Made by a program: the position numbers and the translations under genes
Source: Candidatus Saccharibacteria bacterium UBA2866
GTDB taxonomy: Bacteria; Patescibacteriota; Saccharimonadia; Saccharimonadales; Saccharimonadaceae
DNA length: 13,727 nucleotides
NCBI GenBank assembly: GCA_002350545.1
Contig: DEEY01000008.1
Span: 7,929 to 21,655, forward strand
Direction: 5' to 3'
The notes under the pieces: model-generated
Told to the model about the DNA's origin: nothing
Databases searched by the model: none
What the model saw: the letters and a program-made list of their open reading frames with translations, nothing else
In this document: positions 1 through 6,749 of the stretch, piece after piece
How positions within the stretch are numbered: position 1 is the stretch's first letter
Layout of the letters: each line of letters begins with the position of its first letter

Positions 1-1408
1 GGTCAAAATAAATGACATCATCGATGCGTTCTTCTGGGACACGCTTCAAGATAGCCTCTACGGCATCACCATGTGGATCAATAAAGGCAAAGCCACGACC
101 ATCACACATATCTTGAAAAGCAAGATTTTCGAGGAAAACAGATTTACCCATACCAGTTTGACCAATAACATACATGTGACGACGACGGTCTTTTTCCTGA
201 AGATAGATGGGTTTTTTGTTTCCTCTGTATTCATTGGTGCCAAGGAATAACCCTTCAGTGGCAAGTTTAGCTGGGCCATCAACTTGCTTGACTAGTTGAC
301 GTTCTACAGATGAGGTTGGGATAGCAGACTGCTCTGGGAGATGGTAAATACTAGCTAATTCAACACTGTTTAAAATGCTGGAGCGGAGGCGAACTGGGAA
401 GAATCGGAAAGTGTAATCAATAACTAGTTTTTTAGGGTCTTTAAGCGCGTTTACTTTAAAACCATTCAATTCTGGAGAGTTAAACTGAGAGAATGAACTA
501 ACAATTCCTCCCATGATAGCCTGTGAACGAGGTTCGGAGGCGGAGCTAGCAATTACTCTGATGAGCGTCTCGAAGGCAGGATAACGCATTTTGTTAGTGA
601 TAGCAGTAATTTCATCTTGTTTAATGTTGGTAAGTGTAGTTTGTTCGGTTTTTTCATGTTCGCCAGGAACCTCCCAGGGAGCTTTAATAAGATCCATAGC
701 AAAATCGCCGAGATTACTGCCAACAGTTTTAGTTGTTTTGCCCTTGTGGAGATTATCAATGTATTGTTTGGCCTTGTCTGACCAATTTTTTTGTGCAGGC
801 CGAAAAAGAATTTGTACAGTGGCGCCTTCATTTTTACCTACACTACCTAGAGCATTTAGCATAGCCATCTGGGCATCACGTTTAGTGTCTTCATAGGTAG
901 CTATTGGGAGAAAATACTCTTTGTTAAGAGTAAGTTCGACTCCCGCTACAGCGTTGATTCCGCCGCCCCCTTCAAAGATATTCTCTTCTCGCTTTTCCTC
1001 TACTCTAGCAGTAGGATAAGCTGATTGAATGGCTTGGCGGACCGTCTCTGTTAAAACCGCTGGAACAATAGCATAATACCTGATAAGACCATCTTTAGAG
1101 ATGATTTCAAAGGAGAAGTGACGCTCTCCATAGAGCCTTGTTTTTAACCCCTTAGTGGTGGTAGAAGCAAGAATAGAGTACATAACCTGCGCCTTAGAGA
1201 TGGCTTCGTTAGCGACATCGCGATCATCACGGTTGCCCGCCTCAATATCTTCAGTAGTAGGTGGTAAATGTATCAGTAATGGCACCATTTTGAGGCTGCG
1301 TTCATATTTTTTAGCTTTTTTAAGTTTACTGATTTTAGCGCCAAAAATGATAGCTAAAAGCAAAACTACTGCTATCACTACTACTGATGCTACCACCCAG
1401 GTTTCCAT
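1..1408 (-). CDS. VirB4/TraG-like membrane-anchored ATPase (partial, C-terminus outside window)
   Basis: The reading frame is open from the ATG at 1408 to the window edge, giving 469 codons with no stop. Residues 5-24 form one hydrophobic anchor followed by a basic stretch (KISKLKKAKK). About 390 residues of mixed alpha/beta sequence follow, then a P-loop, GQTGMGKS, at residues 416-423, and DPHGD at 444-448. This P-loop/DPHGD pairing, followed by an RIDDVIYFD-like segment, is typical of the VirB4/TraG/DUF87 ATPases linked to type IV secretion or DNA transfer, a family common in Patescibacteria. The Walker B motif and the rest of the ATPase lie beyond the edge. The start overlaps the stop of the upstream gene by one base (TAATG), so translation is probably coupled. 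The family is clear; the substrate (DNA, pilus or protein) is not shown. Confidence 0.75.
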   Translation of the reverse strand, partial: METWVVASVVVIAVVLLLAIIFGAKISKLKKAKKYERSLKMVPLLIHLPPTTEDIEAGNRDDRDVANEAISKAQVMYSILASTTTKGLKTRLYGERHFSFEIISKDGLIRYYAIVPAVLTETVRQAIQSAYPTARVEEKREENIFEGGGGINAVAGVELTLNKEYFLPIATYEDTKRDAQMAMLNALGSVGKNEGATVQILFRPAQKNWSDKAKQYIDNLHKGKTTKTVGSNLGDFAMDLIKAPWEVPGEHEKTEQTTLTNIKQDEITAITNKMRYPAFETLIRVIASSASEPRSQAIMGGIVSSFSQFNSPELNGFKVNALKDPKKLVIDYTFRFFPVRLRSSILNSVELASIYHLPEQSAIPTSSVERQLVKQVDGPAKLATEGLFLGTNEYRGNKKPIYLQEKDRRRHMYVIGQTGMGKSVFLENLAFQDMCDGRGFAFIDPHGDAVEAILKRVPEERIDDVIYFD

Positions 1409-1932
1409 TAGTCCCCCAACTTTCTGTTATAGGAATTCTCGATGTTAGTCTCCATGGCGTTGCGAACTTCTTCGTAAAAACTCGCAGGGTCAATGTTGTT
1501 TTGGTTAAACTGATTAATAGAGCTATCGATAACCCTGACACTTTCCTCGCTAAGCCGATCGGTGGTTTTGATGGTGTCGAGATTTGGGGTAAGAGAAGCT
1601 TCAACCGCCTCAATATCTGACACTGGATCATCAGTGGGTTGATTGTGAATTCTGGCAGCATTAGGTTCAAGAGTATTTTCAGTAACTTCACCTAGTACAG
1701 GAGTTACGGATTGTTCTGAGCTAGATGGTGGCATCGATAATTCAATAGGGGTGTTCATCGCAGTATTTCCTAGAGACTTTTTGTCGTGCTCGATAGGTTC
1801 AGCGACCTGGTCCCAGTCCTCGGCTTGGTTGGTGAGGTCAAGATTATCCTTGGCGTCAAAACTATTTGCGCCAGAATCGGGGGTAAAAGTCGCTAGCGGA
1901 TCTACTGGTGAAGTTGTATGACCATTATCCAT
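1408..1932 (-). CDS. Acidic, largely disordered hypothetical protein in the ATPase operon
   Basis: A 174-residue protein rich in D, E, N, S, T and P, with no membrane segment and no cysteine. Residues 1 to about 125 look disordered. The last 50 residues (near SVRVIDSSINQFNQ, then DPASFYEEVRNAMETNIENS) look helical and may be the folded or partner-binding part. It lies 17 bases after the membrane-protein gene and overlaps the ATPase start by one base, so it is the middle gene of a three-gene operon. No Shine-Dalgarno is obvious before its ATG. I do not recognise the family. Its position suggests an accessory or adaptor for the ATPase, which is inference from context only. The open frame and tight spacing on both sides make the gene call firm. 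Confidence 0.7.
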   Translation of the reverse strand: MDNGHTTSPVDPLATFTPDSGANSFDAKDNLDLTNQAEDWDQVAEPIEHDKKSLGNTAMNTPIELSMPPSSSEQSVTPVLGEVTENTLEPNAARIHNQPTDDPVSDIEAVEASLTPNLDTIKTTDRLSEESVRVIDSSINQFNQNNIDPASFYEEVRNAMETNIENSYNRKLGD

Positions 1933-1949
1933 ATGCTTATTTTACCACA

Positions 1950-2303
1950 TTAAATCCTTTTTTTAACTAAAAATTCCGCTAAAAGCAAAAATAAAATAAT
2001 TAGGCCGGTCGTCCAGAGGTTAACTGCCCCGAAGGATCTAGCCATTAGAAACATAATTGGGCCAAAGGATAAGACTGCTGAATAGAGGTAATCCTTATTG
2101 GATAGTTTTTCGCGCCTAAATGCGATTTTAAGGAATAATTCCATAAGGAAGGTAATAGCGCTGAAGATAGTAATGTAGGCTGTTGTAAAAAATAATAAAA
2201 CTCCTAACGGACCAATTTCCGAAGGAGATAATAAATTCAGCATGAGAATTAAAGCTGCGAGTCCGATAATTCCTACGCTAAGTGTAATGCGGTTATGCTT
2301 CAT
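1950..2303 (-). CDS. Small four-helix integral membrane protein, function unknown
   Basis: A 117-residue, very hydrophobic protein with four likely membrane helices at about residues 7-26, 32-58, 72-90 and 95-113. A basic/polar loop (FRREKLSNKDY) lies at 62-72 and a basic tail (KKRI) at the end. No catalytic motif is visible. It is the first gene of the operon with the acidic protein and the VirB4/TraG-like ATPase, so a role at the same membrane site is possible but unproven. Its extended -10 box ends only six bases before the ATG, so the mRNA should begin at or next to the start codon (leaderless). AAGG just before the ATG would lie outside such a transcript. Confidence 0.65.
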   Translation of the reverse strand: MKHNRITLSVGIIGLAALILMLNLLSPSEIGPLGVLLFFTTAYITIFSAITFLMELFLKIAFRREKLSNKDYLYSAVLSFGPIMFLMARSFGAVNLWTTGLIILFLLLAEFLVKKRI

Positions 2304-2338
2304 AACCTTATTATATCATATCTAGTTTTTGCCCCCAA
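2304..2338 (-). promoter_or_regulatory. Extended -10 promoter of the membrane protein/ATPase operon
   Basis: On the minus strand TATAAT lies at 2315-2310, preceded by TGA (TGn extension, 2318-2316). A weak -35, TTGGGG, lies at 2338-2333 with a 17-base spacer. The predicted start of transcription is at about 2303, the first base of the ATG. Confidence 0.65.
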
Positions 2339-2859
2339 GACCATTTTTGCCCCCTTTGATGCGAGTTTTTGGAGGGTGGCGGGGGCTATCGGGTACCTAA
2401 ATCTTAACTATTGACCTGAGCCCTGATCCGCCTTCCCTTTTTTGACCGCTTCACGCTAGGTGAAGCATATGTCCTTATCGACTTTTTCTCTTACTCTTGT
2501 TTATGCTTGAAGAAGGTGCTAATAAGAGATTTGTCAATGCGCTCTACGCTTTTAGCGGAGCTCTAGGTAATTCCTAATTGTAATTTATGGCTAGAAATTA
2601 CCTTTTCGCCCGCCAAAATTTACGTTTTTTCCTTGTTCATTTTGTTAATTTACCTTTTTTATGTTTAGTTTTTGTTTAGTCATCTCGACTAATTCCAGCT
2701 TAGCATAAAAAGAATAAAAATGCAATAGATTTGTTCAGCTTTTTTGATGTATTTTTTACAACATTTCCCCCTATTCTTCCCTGTTCTAATTATTTGTTCA
2801 TTTTGTTGTGATTTTTACAACATTTTTCGTTTTTTTGGCATTATTTTGCTGTTCAATTA
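2339..2859. other. Gene-free stretch with hairpins and AT-rich direct repeats
   Basis: No convincing gene is present. Visible structure: a perfect 7-bp hairpin (GCTTCAC 2448-2454, GTGAAGC 2460-2466); a bulged hairpin at 2541-2561 (CGCT-TTT-AGCG core with GCTC/GAGC flanks); and an 11-bp arm pair with one mismatch (2566-2576 and 2592-2602) followed by TTTT. From about 2630 the sequence is very T-rich and carries two 14-base direct repeats: TTGTTCATTTTGTT at 2633 and 2794, and TTTTTACAACATTT at 2753 and 2812. The second copy of the latter also forms TGTTGT/ACAACA (2804-2809, 2817-2822). A small unannotated RNA in 2399-2606 is possible, but no good promoter was found. Confidence 0.4.
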
Positions 2860-2888
2860 TTGTGTTTTTCTAATAATTATGCTAAAAT
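2860..2888 (+). promoter_or_regulatory. tmRNA promoter (extended -10)
   Basis: TTGTGT at 2860-2865, a 17-base spacer, then TAAAAT at 2883-2888 preceded by TGC. The predicted start at about 2895 lies a few bases before the mature tmRNA 5' end at 2899, leaving a short leader for RNase P to remove. Confidence 0.65.
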
Positions 2889-2898
2889 ATAGTTAGTT

Positions 2899-3250
2899 GG
2901 GGCTGATCAAGCTTAGACGGAGTATTAACAGTTACAAGGCGTGCCGATTGAATACCGTAAGTATTAATAAATGCTAAAAAAGCAACTACCGCGCATGTAG
3001 CTTACATGCCGGCTTATGCCTAATACTAATAGGCTGGTTTCAGTTTGAGATTCCGTAGAGCTGAAATTATCATATAACGGGATTAAGGTTATTTAATTGG
3101 CGAAAAATGACACGAAAATTAGCCATGGCATCCATCAGTTTCGTTTTCTGCAGCTGATGATATCTGCCAAGATGAAACAGAAAACTATGCACGTAGAATT
3201 GTAACCAGGTGATATTTCGGACCCGGAGGCAGTATCCGGCAGCTCCACCA
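2899..3250 (+). ncRNA. ssrA: tmRNA (transfer-messenger RNA), complete, CCA encoded
   Basis: Rescues stalled ribosomes together with SmpB by trans-translation. GGGGCTG (2899-2905) pairs with CAGCTCC (3240-3246) as a 7-bp acceptor stem, followed by A and an encoded CCA (3248-3250). The D-loop region TTAGACGG and CAAGGCGTGCCGA match conserved tmRNA elements, as does TTTCGGAC before the T-arm. GTTACAA near 2931 pairs with TTGTAAC near 3198 (helix 2). The tag frame starts at GCT 2973 and stops at TAA 3021, giving AKKATTAHVAYMPAYA. The stop sits in a GCCTA/TAGGC hairpin (3018-3034), and a pseudoknot-like pairing (TTTCAG/CTGAAA with ATTCCG/CGGGAT) follows. The length of 352 nt is normal. The T-arm stem CCGGA/TCCGG has loop GGCAGTA in place of the usual TTCRANN. 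The exact resume codon is inferred. Confidence 0.92.
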
Positions 3251-3261
3251 AATGTTGTATT

Positions 3262-3287
3262 AAAATCCACCATCTTGGCGGTTTTTT
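3262..3287 (+). terminator. Probable tmRNA terminator
   Basis: CCACC (3267-3271) and GGCGG (3277-3281) form a short hairpin with one A-C mismatch. It is flanked by AAAA on the left and a T6 run (3282-3287) on the right, twelve bases after the tmRNA CCA. A looser copy of the motif without a stable stem follows at 3327-3348. Confidence 0.55.
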
Positions 3288-3301
3288 GACTTTGCTCTAT
3301 G

Positions 3302-3434
3302 TATAATAGCGCTTCAGTCAAAGAAACCACCAATCTGACGGATTTTATTTACAAAATTATCCAGTTTGCGAGGACCAAATTTAATTCTAAACAATAGAAG
3401 AAGACCGGTAACTGCGAGGAAAACCGGTCTTCTT
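3302..3434 (+). other. Possible small RNA: TATAAT box followed by a 12-bp hairpin
   Basis: TATAAT at 3302-3307 would start transcription near 3314. A perfect 12-bp inverted repeat, AAGAAGACCGGT (3398-3409) and ACCGGTCTTCTT (3423-3434), with a 13-base loop could end it about 120 nt later. No -35 is seen, and the T-rich part lies inside the stem, not after it. A minus-strand TATAAT (3516-3511) points at the same hairpin from the other side, so the hairpin could serve as a bidirectional terminator. No protein frame of note lies here. Confidence 0.3.
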
Positions 3435-3683
3435 TGTAGAGTGTGGAGTTATTTTGGCTAAATTTTTGTTTTGACCTTCTGTATAATTTTTTTATTCAGA
3501 AGCTACCTCTATTATAGCGCCTAAAAATGCTAATGTCAATATATTTTTTGAACAATTTTTGTATTTTTTTGGCAGAGTTTTCCACAAGCAGTTTTATTCC
3601 CTATTTTTGTTTTTGGGGTCTATTTGGTGTGGCAAATTTAGTGGGGGGTTGTAATTATTATTTGTTCGTGGTAGTGTCGCCGC
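3435..3683. other. AT-rich gene-free stretch upstream of comM
   Basis: It holds CTTCTG (3476-3481) and CAGAAG (3497-3502) flanking a TATAAT-like, T-rich core, a minus-strand TATAAT (3516-3511) and one TTTTCCACA (3578-3586) resembling a DnaA box. No clear promoter or Shine-Dalgarno for comM was found. TAATTATTAT at 3652-3661 is the only AT-rich candidate close to the start. Confidence 0.35.
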
Positions 3684-5198
3684 ATGATAAGTAAAATACA
3701 TTCAATTGTGCCCTACGGCTTTGAGGCGAAGCTGGTTGAAGTCGAGGGCGACATGAATCGAGGACTACCAGCTTTCAATATTGTGGGCATGGCTAATAAA
3801 ACTGTTAATGAGGCGAAAGATCGGGTACGCAGTGCGATAATGAATTCCGAGTTTTCTTTCCCTGATAAAAAGGTGACGATAAACTTGGCACCAGCGGACT
3901 TACCGAAAGATGGAGCATACCTAGATTTGCCAATTGCATTATCAGTTTTGGTTATTTCTGGGCAGCTACTGCGCAGCGATGTACGAGGTAAAGTTTTTGT
4001 AGGTGAGCTATCTTTGAACGGTGAAATAAAGCCAGTGCGAGGAATAATCAACATTATTGAGACAGCGAAACAGACAGGCTACAGAGAAGTATATGTGCCC
4101 ATGAAAAACTTAGCACAGGCTTCTTTGATTTCAGGAGTAACAGTGTACGGCGTAGAGACGCTTTTAGACTTATATTTGGCTCTAAAAGAGCAATTGACAT
4201 TGCCACAGGCAAATGAGGTGGAAAGGTCACTAAAAAGCGCTCTAGGAGGCGACTGCGGGCCAATTTTAGACCATGTGAGAGGCCAACAAATTGCCAAACG
4301 TGCAATGACGATTGCAATCGCTGGGCATCACAATATTTTGATTTCGGGGCCACCAGGGGCGGGTAAAACCTTACTTGCCAAAGCGGCGGCTAATCTGTTG
4401 CCAGAATTAACAACGGAAGAAATGATTGATATTACAAAACTTTACTCGATAGCAGGGCTTACAACAGATGAAATTATAGAAGAGCGACCATTTCGTAATC
4501 CACATCATACGGCAAGTGCGACCTCAATTATCGGTGGTGGGGCAATGGCAATGCCGGGGGAGATTTCCCTGGCGCATAAGGGGATATTGTTTCTAGACGA
4601 AATACCGGAATTCCAACGACCGGTGTTAGAAGCTTTGAGACAACCACTGGAAGATAAGGTGATTTCGGTGTCGCGAGCGAACCGAAAGTCTAATTATCCG
4701 GCGGATTTTATGCTAGTCGCTACCATGAATCCCTGTCCGTGTGGGTACCTGGGCGACCCAACGCACGAATGCAAGTGTACAGAGACGCAAATCCAAAACT
4801 ATCAAAAGAAACTTTCGGGGCCGTTGTTTGATCGTATAGATATGAATGTGGTGGTTGAAAAGGTTGATAATAAAGATTTACGAGAGGCTTTGCCGGATAA
4901 TAACCGTGAGCATAATGTTGTAAAAAATACTATAACAGAGGCAATTGCACGCCAAAAAGCACGGTACGGTAAGGATGGAGTCTATAATGGTTCCCTTTCC
5001 TCCTTTGAGGTTTCACAAAAATTGAAGCTAGAGCCTGCGGCAGAAAAGCTGTTAGCTCAGGCATCTGAACAATTAAATTTGTCGGCACGTTCATATTTTA
5101 AAACTATCAAAGTCGCACGAACAATTGCCGATTTAGATGCTTCTGATTTAATTCTAGCAAAACACCTGGCCGAGGCATTGACTTTTCGGAGGCGGTGA
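3684..5198 (+). CDS. comM: YifB/ComM family AAA+ ATPase (Mg-chelatase-like)
   Basis: A 504-residue protein, the usual length for the family. Residues 1-170 are the N-terminal ChlI-like domain (IHSIVPYGFEAKLVEVEGDM, GLPAFNIVGM, INLAPADLPKDGAYLDLPIA). The AAA core has Walker A GPPGAGKT at 222-229, FRNPHHTAS near 270-278, Walker B ILFLDE at 301-306, sensor ATMNP at 346-350, cysteines 351, 353, 363 and 365 (CPCG...CKC) and an arginine-finger-like FDRID at 382-386. Residues 405-504 are the C-terminal Mg-chelatase-like domain. In other bacteria ComM is a hexameric helicase promoting branch migration during natural transformation. The TGA stop overlaps the next ATG. No strong Shine-Dalgarno precedes the start, so initiation may be weak. 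Confidence 0.93.
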   Translation: MISKIHSIVPYGFEAKLVEVEGDMNRGLPAFNIVGMANKTVNEAKDRVRSAIMNSEFSFPDKKVTINLAPADLPKDGAYLDLPIALSVLVISGQLLRSDVRGKVFVGELSLNGEIKPVRGIINIIETAKQTGYREVYVPMKNLAQASLISGVTVYGVETLLDLYLALKEQLTLPQANEVERSLKSALGGDCGPILDHVRGQQIAKRAMTIAIAGHHNILISGPPGAGKTLLAKAAANLLPELTTEEMIDITKLYSIAGLTTDEIIEERPFRNPHHTASATSIIGGGAMAMPGEISLAHKGILFLDEIPEFQRPVLEALRQPLEDKVISVSRANRKSNYPADFMLVATMNPCPCGYLGDPTHECKCTETQIQNYQKKLSGPLFDRIDMNVVVEKVDNKDLREALPDNNREHNVVKNTITEAIARQKARYGKDGVYNGSLSSFEVSQKLKLEPAAEKLLAQASEQLNLSARSYFKTIKVARTIADLDASDLILAKHLAEALTFRRR

Positions 5199-5602
5199 TG
5201 AAAGCGTATATTAAACCCGGAAAAATTGATATTTCCGCGCTATACTATCCGCCAGAGAGACACGAATATGAAACTGCTAAATATTTTGCGCGCTTAGGTT
5301 TTGATATTATTTTCATCAAGCCGAGAGCAATCAAAGGGATTCATGATCCAGATTTTTTTATGAAAGGTCGAAAATGGGAGACAAAAAGCCCTAAAATATA
5401 CAGTAAACCTTCCTTTGAGTACAATTTTAAGAAAGCACAGAAGCAATCTGAACACATTATTTTTGATTTAAGGCGACTTAGTGCAGTTGACTCGCAAAAA
5501 TATTCAAAAGAATTAACAAAATGGAGTACTGCAACGAAAATAAAAACCCTACTTGTCATTACGAAAGACGGTAAACTACTTGACATTAAGGGCAGATTTT
5601 GA
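5198..5602 (+). CDS. Small PD-(D/E)XK nuclease-like protein, similar in pattern to CdiA-CT tRNase domains
   Basis: A 134-residue protein. Start choice: the ATG at 5198 overlaps the comM TGA (TGATG) and has GGAGG at 5188-5192 five bases upstream; a GTG at 5195 would be too close to that site. The core reads E25 (ETAKYFARLGFDIIF), then HDPD with D52, a turn MKGRKW, then E61-T-K63. A helix with KAQKQSEHIIFDLRR follows, and a final strand LLVITKDGKLLDIKG. E, PD and ExK spaced like this fit the PD-(D/E)XK fold, and the layout resembles the C-terminal nuclease of CdiA-type toxins. No immunity-like gene sits beside it on the same strand, and coupling to comM suggests DNA or RNA processing, not attack. 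Fold call is fair; substrate unknown. Confidence 0.6.
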   Translation: MKAYIKPGKIDISALYYPPERHEYETAKYFARLGFDIIFIKPRAIKGIHDPDFFMKGRKWETKSPKIYSKPSFEYNFKKAQKQSEHIIFDLRRLSAVDSQKYSKELTKWSTATKIKTLLVITKDGKLLDIKGRF

Positions 5603-5608
5603 TAATAT
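5580..5608 (+). promoter_or_regulatory. Strong promoter inside the end of the nuclease gene
   Basis: A perfect -35, TTGACA (5580-5585), a 17-base spacer, then TAATAT (5603-5608) preceded by TGA, which is the gene's own stop codon and supplies the TGn extension. A TATAAT at 5606-5611 is an alternative -10 with a 20-base spacer. The start of transcription would be about 5615. Confidence 0.45.
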
Positions 5609-5614
5609 AATTTT

Positions 5615-5666
5615 AAGGGTAGCCTGACCCACTGCTGGATAGCGGAGGGCCAATGGCTACTTTTTT
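5615..5666 (+). terminator. Terminator with complex stem; possibly a very small RNA
   Basis: GTAGCC (5619-5624) pairs with GGCTAC (5655-5660), followed by T6 (5661-5666). Inside, CCC/GGG and CTGCT/AGCGG form an inner stem (5628-5649). It ends the comM-nuclease transcript. Because the promoter at 5580-5608 starts just before it, it may also be a free RNA of about 50 nt. The minus strand lacks a T-run, so it would poorly stop the convergent gene. Confidence 0.65.
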
Positions 5667-5677
5667 GATACATCGAG

Positions 5678-6652
5678 TTAAGCCTCTGCGTTGTTCTTGA
5701 AGCTGTCGAGGATTTGCTGGCCTTCGATGAGTTTTTCTTGGACGTTCTCGTATCCTCTTCTACGGTTGTCAAATTCCTCAGCTACTTTATGTATAGCATA
5801 GTAATGCATAGCAGATTGGACATCTATTGATTCTTTCTTTTCGTGTATGGCTTTTGCCATTACGTTCATAAAATAATCGTTGCTTCGGAATTGATTACCG
5901 AAGCTTTCTCCTTCGTAGAATTCACCTATTACAGCCATCTCGTTCTTAGCTAGCGCACGTTCTTCATCATTTAGCCTGTCGTCTTCGAGCTTTTGTGCTC
6001 TTTTCTCAGCCATGTAGAGCAGGATGCCTCTATCTTGTTTCGGACGTTCTACGAAATCTTCTTCTCCAAGAGAAAATGCACTATCCTCATTGTCTATCTC
6101 GTCCATATAGTGTTGAAACATGGGGCCACTATATGGTAGAGATATTCTGTTTTCTCTGCAGAAATCCACAATAGGTAGATTTGAATTTTGGTCATTAGTT
6201 TTTTGTTGGATATTGTCATACTCTTCACACAATTCGTCTAATATGCTAATTCGATCCATGGGTATGTGAGCGTACTGAGAATCAGGTTGGATATTATTCA
6301 AGAGTTCTGTAATAGAACTATCTTTGTCTTTTCTTTTTGCGTAATCTAAAATAAACTCTAACCCCAAACGTGCATCGTCATTTATAAACCTACTGCTATC
6401 ATTGGTAAATGATGATGCTAGGTACGTTATTGCTAGATTTCTGCCTCTTGACTCTTCTATGGATGGAATCTCGGCAAGGAGAGTTTTATCGAGTCTAATT
6501 GTTTCTTTGTCGGCTTTTGACTGCTCGGCTTCGTGAGCCTGTTTTTCTTCTGTATATTCGCGAAGTTCATAGGGGTCAGTAACGCCTTCTGGGAGAGTGC
6601 CATTTTGTTTCATTTCATTAAAAAGGCGTTCATAGTGCTGCCTTTTATCCAT
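5678..6652 (-). CDS. Acidic helical hypothetical protein
   Basis: A 324-residue protein from the ATG at 6652, highly charged (D/E/K/R), with no membrane segment or signal peptide. It looks mostly helical and has no motif I recognise. Notable stretches are GRNLAITYLASSF near 70-82, RPKQDRGILLYMAEKRAQKLEDDRLNDEERALAKNEM near 203-239, and a helical C-terminus (NVQEKLIEGQQILDSF). The ATG has GAGG five bases upstream. The frame stays open for 32 more codons to an ATA at 6748 with a perfect AGGAGG four bases before it, so a 356-residue form with a rare start is possible. A long structured leader lies upstream (6750-6898). It converges with the nuclease gene and diverges from infC. Function unknown. 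Confidence 0.65.
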   Translation of the reverse strand: MDKRQHYERLFNEMKQNGTLPEGVTDPYELREYTEEKQAHEAEQSKADKETIRLDKTLLAEIPSIEESRGRNLAITYLASSFTNDSSRFINDDARLGLEFILDYAKRKDKDSSITELLNNIQPDSQYAHIPMDRISILDELCEEYDNIQQKTNDQNSNLPIVDFCRENRISLPYSGPMFQHYMDEIDNEDSAFSLGEEDFVERPKQDRGILLYMAEKRAQKLEDDRLNDEERALAKNEMAVIGEFYEGESFGNQFRSNDYFMNVMAKAIHEKKESIDVQSAMHYYAIHKVAEEFDNRRRGYENVQEKLIEGQQILDSFKNNAEA

Positions 6653-6749
6653 CTCCTCCTCATAAGGAAGTGGCTGTCTTTCCGCATTTTTGTCAGCTGC
6701 GGGTTGTTGGTTGATATTTTCTGGATTATTGCTTGGGTCTTTTTCTATT

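Noticed and set aside
1155..1620. Plus-strand open frames of 77-97 codons and a 118-codon minus frame
   Set aside because: They overlap the firmly supported ATPase and acidic-protein genes in other frames and have no family resemblance.
2469..2510. 13-codon ORF (MSLSTFSLTLVYA) after the hairpin at 2448-2466
   Set aside because: An AGGTG-like site precedes it, but there is no promoter and so short a frame is easily chance.
3070..3333. 87-codon open frame on the minus strand
   Set aside because: It lies across the tmRNA 3' half and terminator and has no ribosome binding site; the tmRNA explains the sequence.
3578..3586. TTTTCCACA, a DnaA-box-like site near AT-rich DNA, as a hint of a replication origin
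   Set aside because: Only one such box, with no dnaA or dnaN neighbour and no cluster of further boxes.
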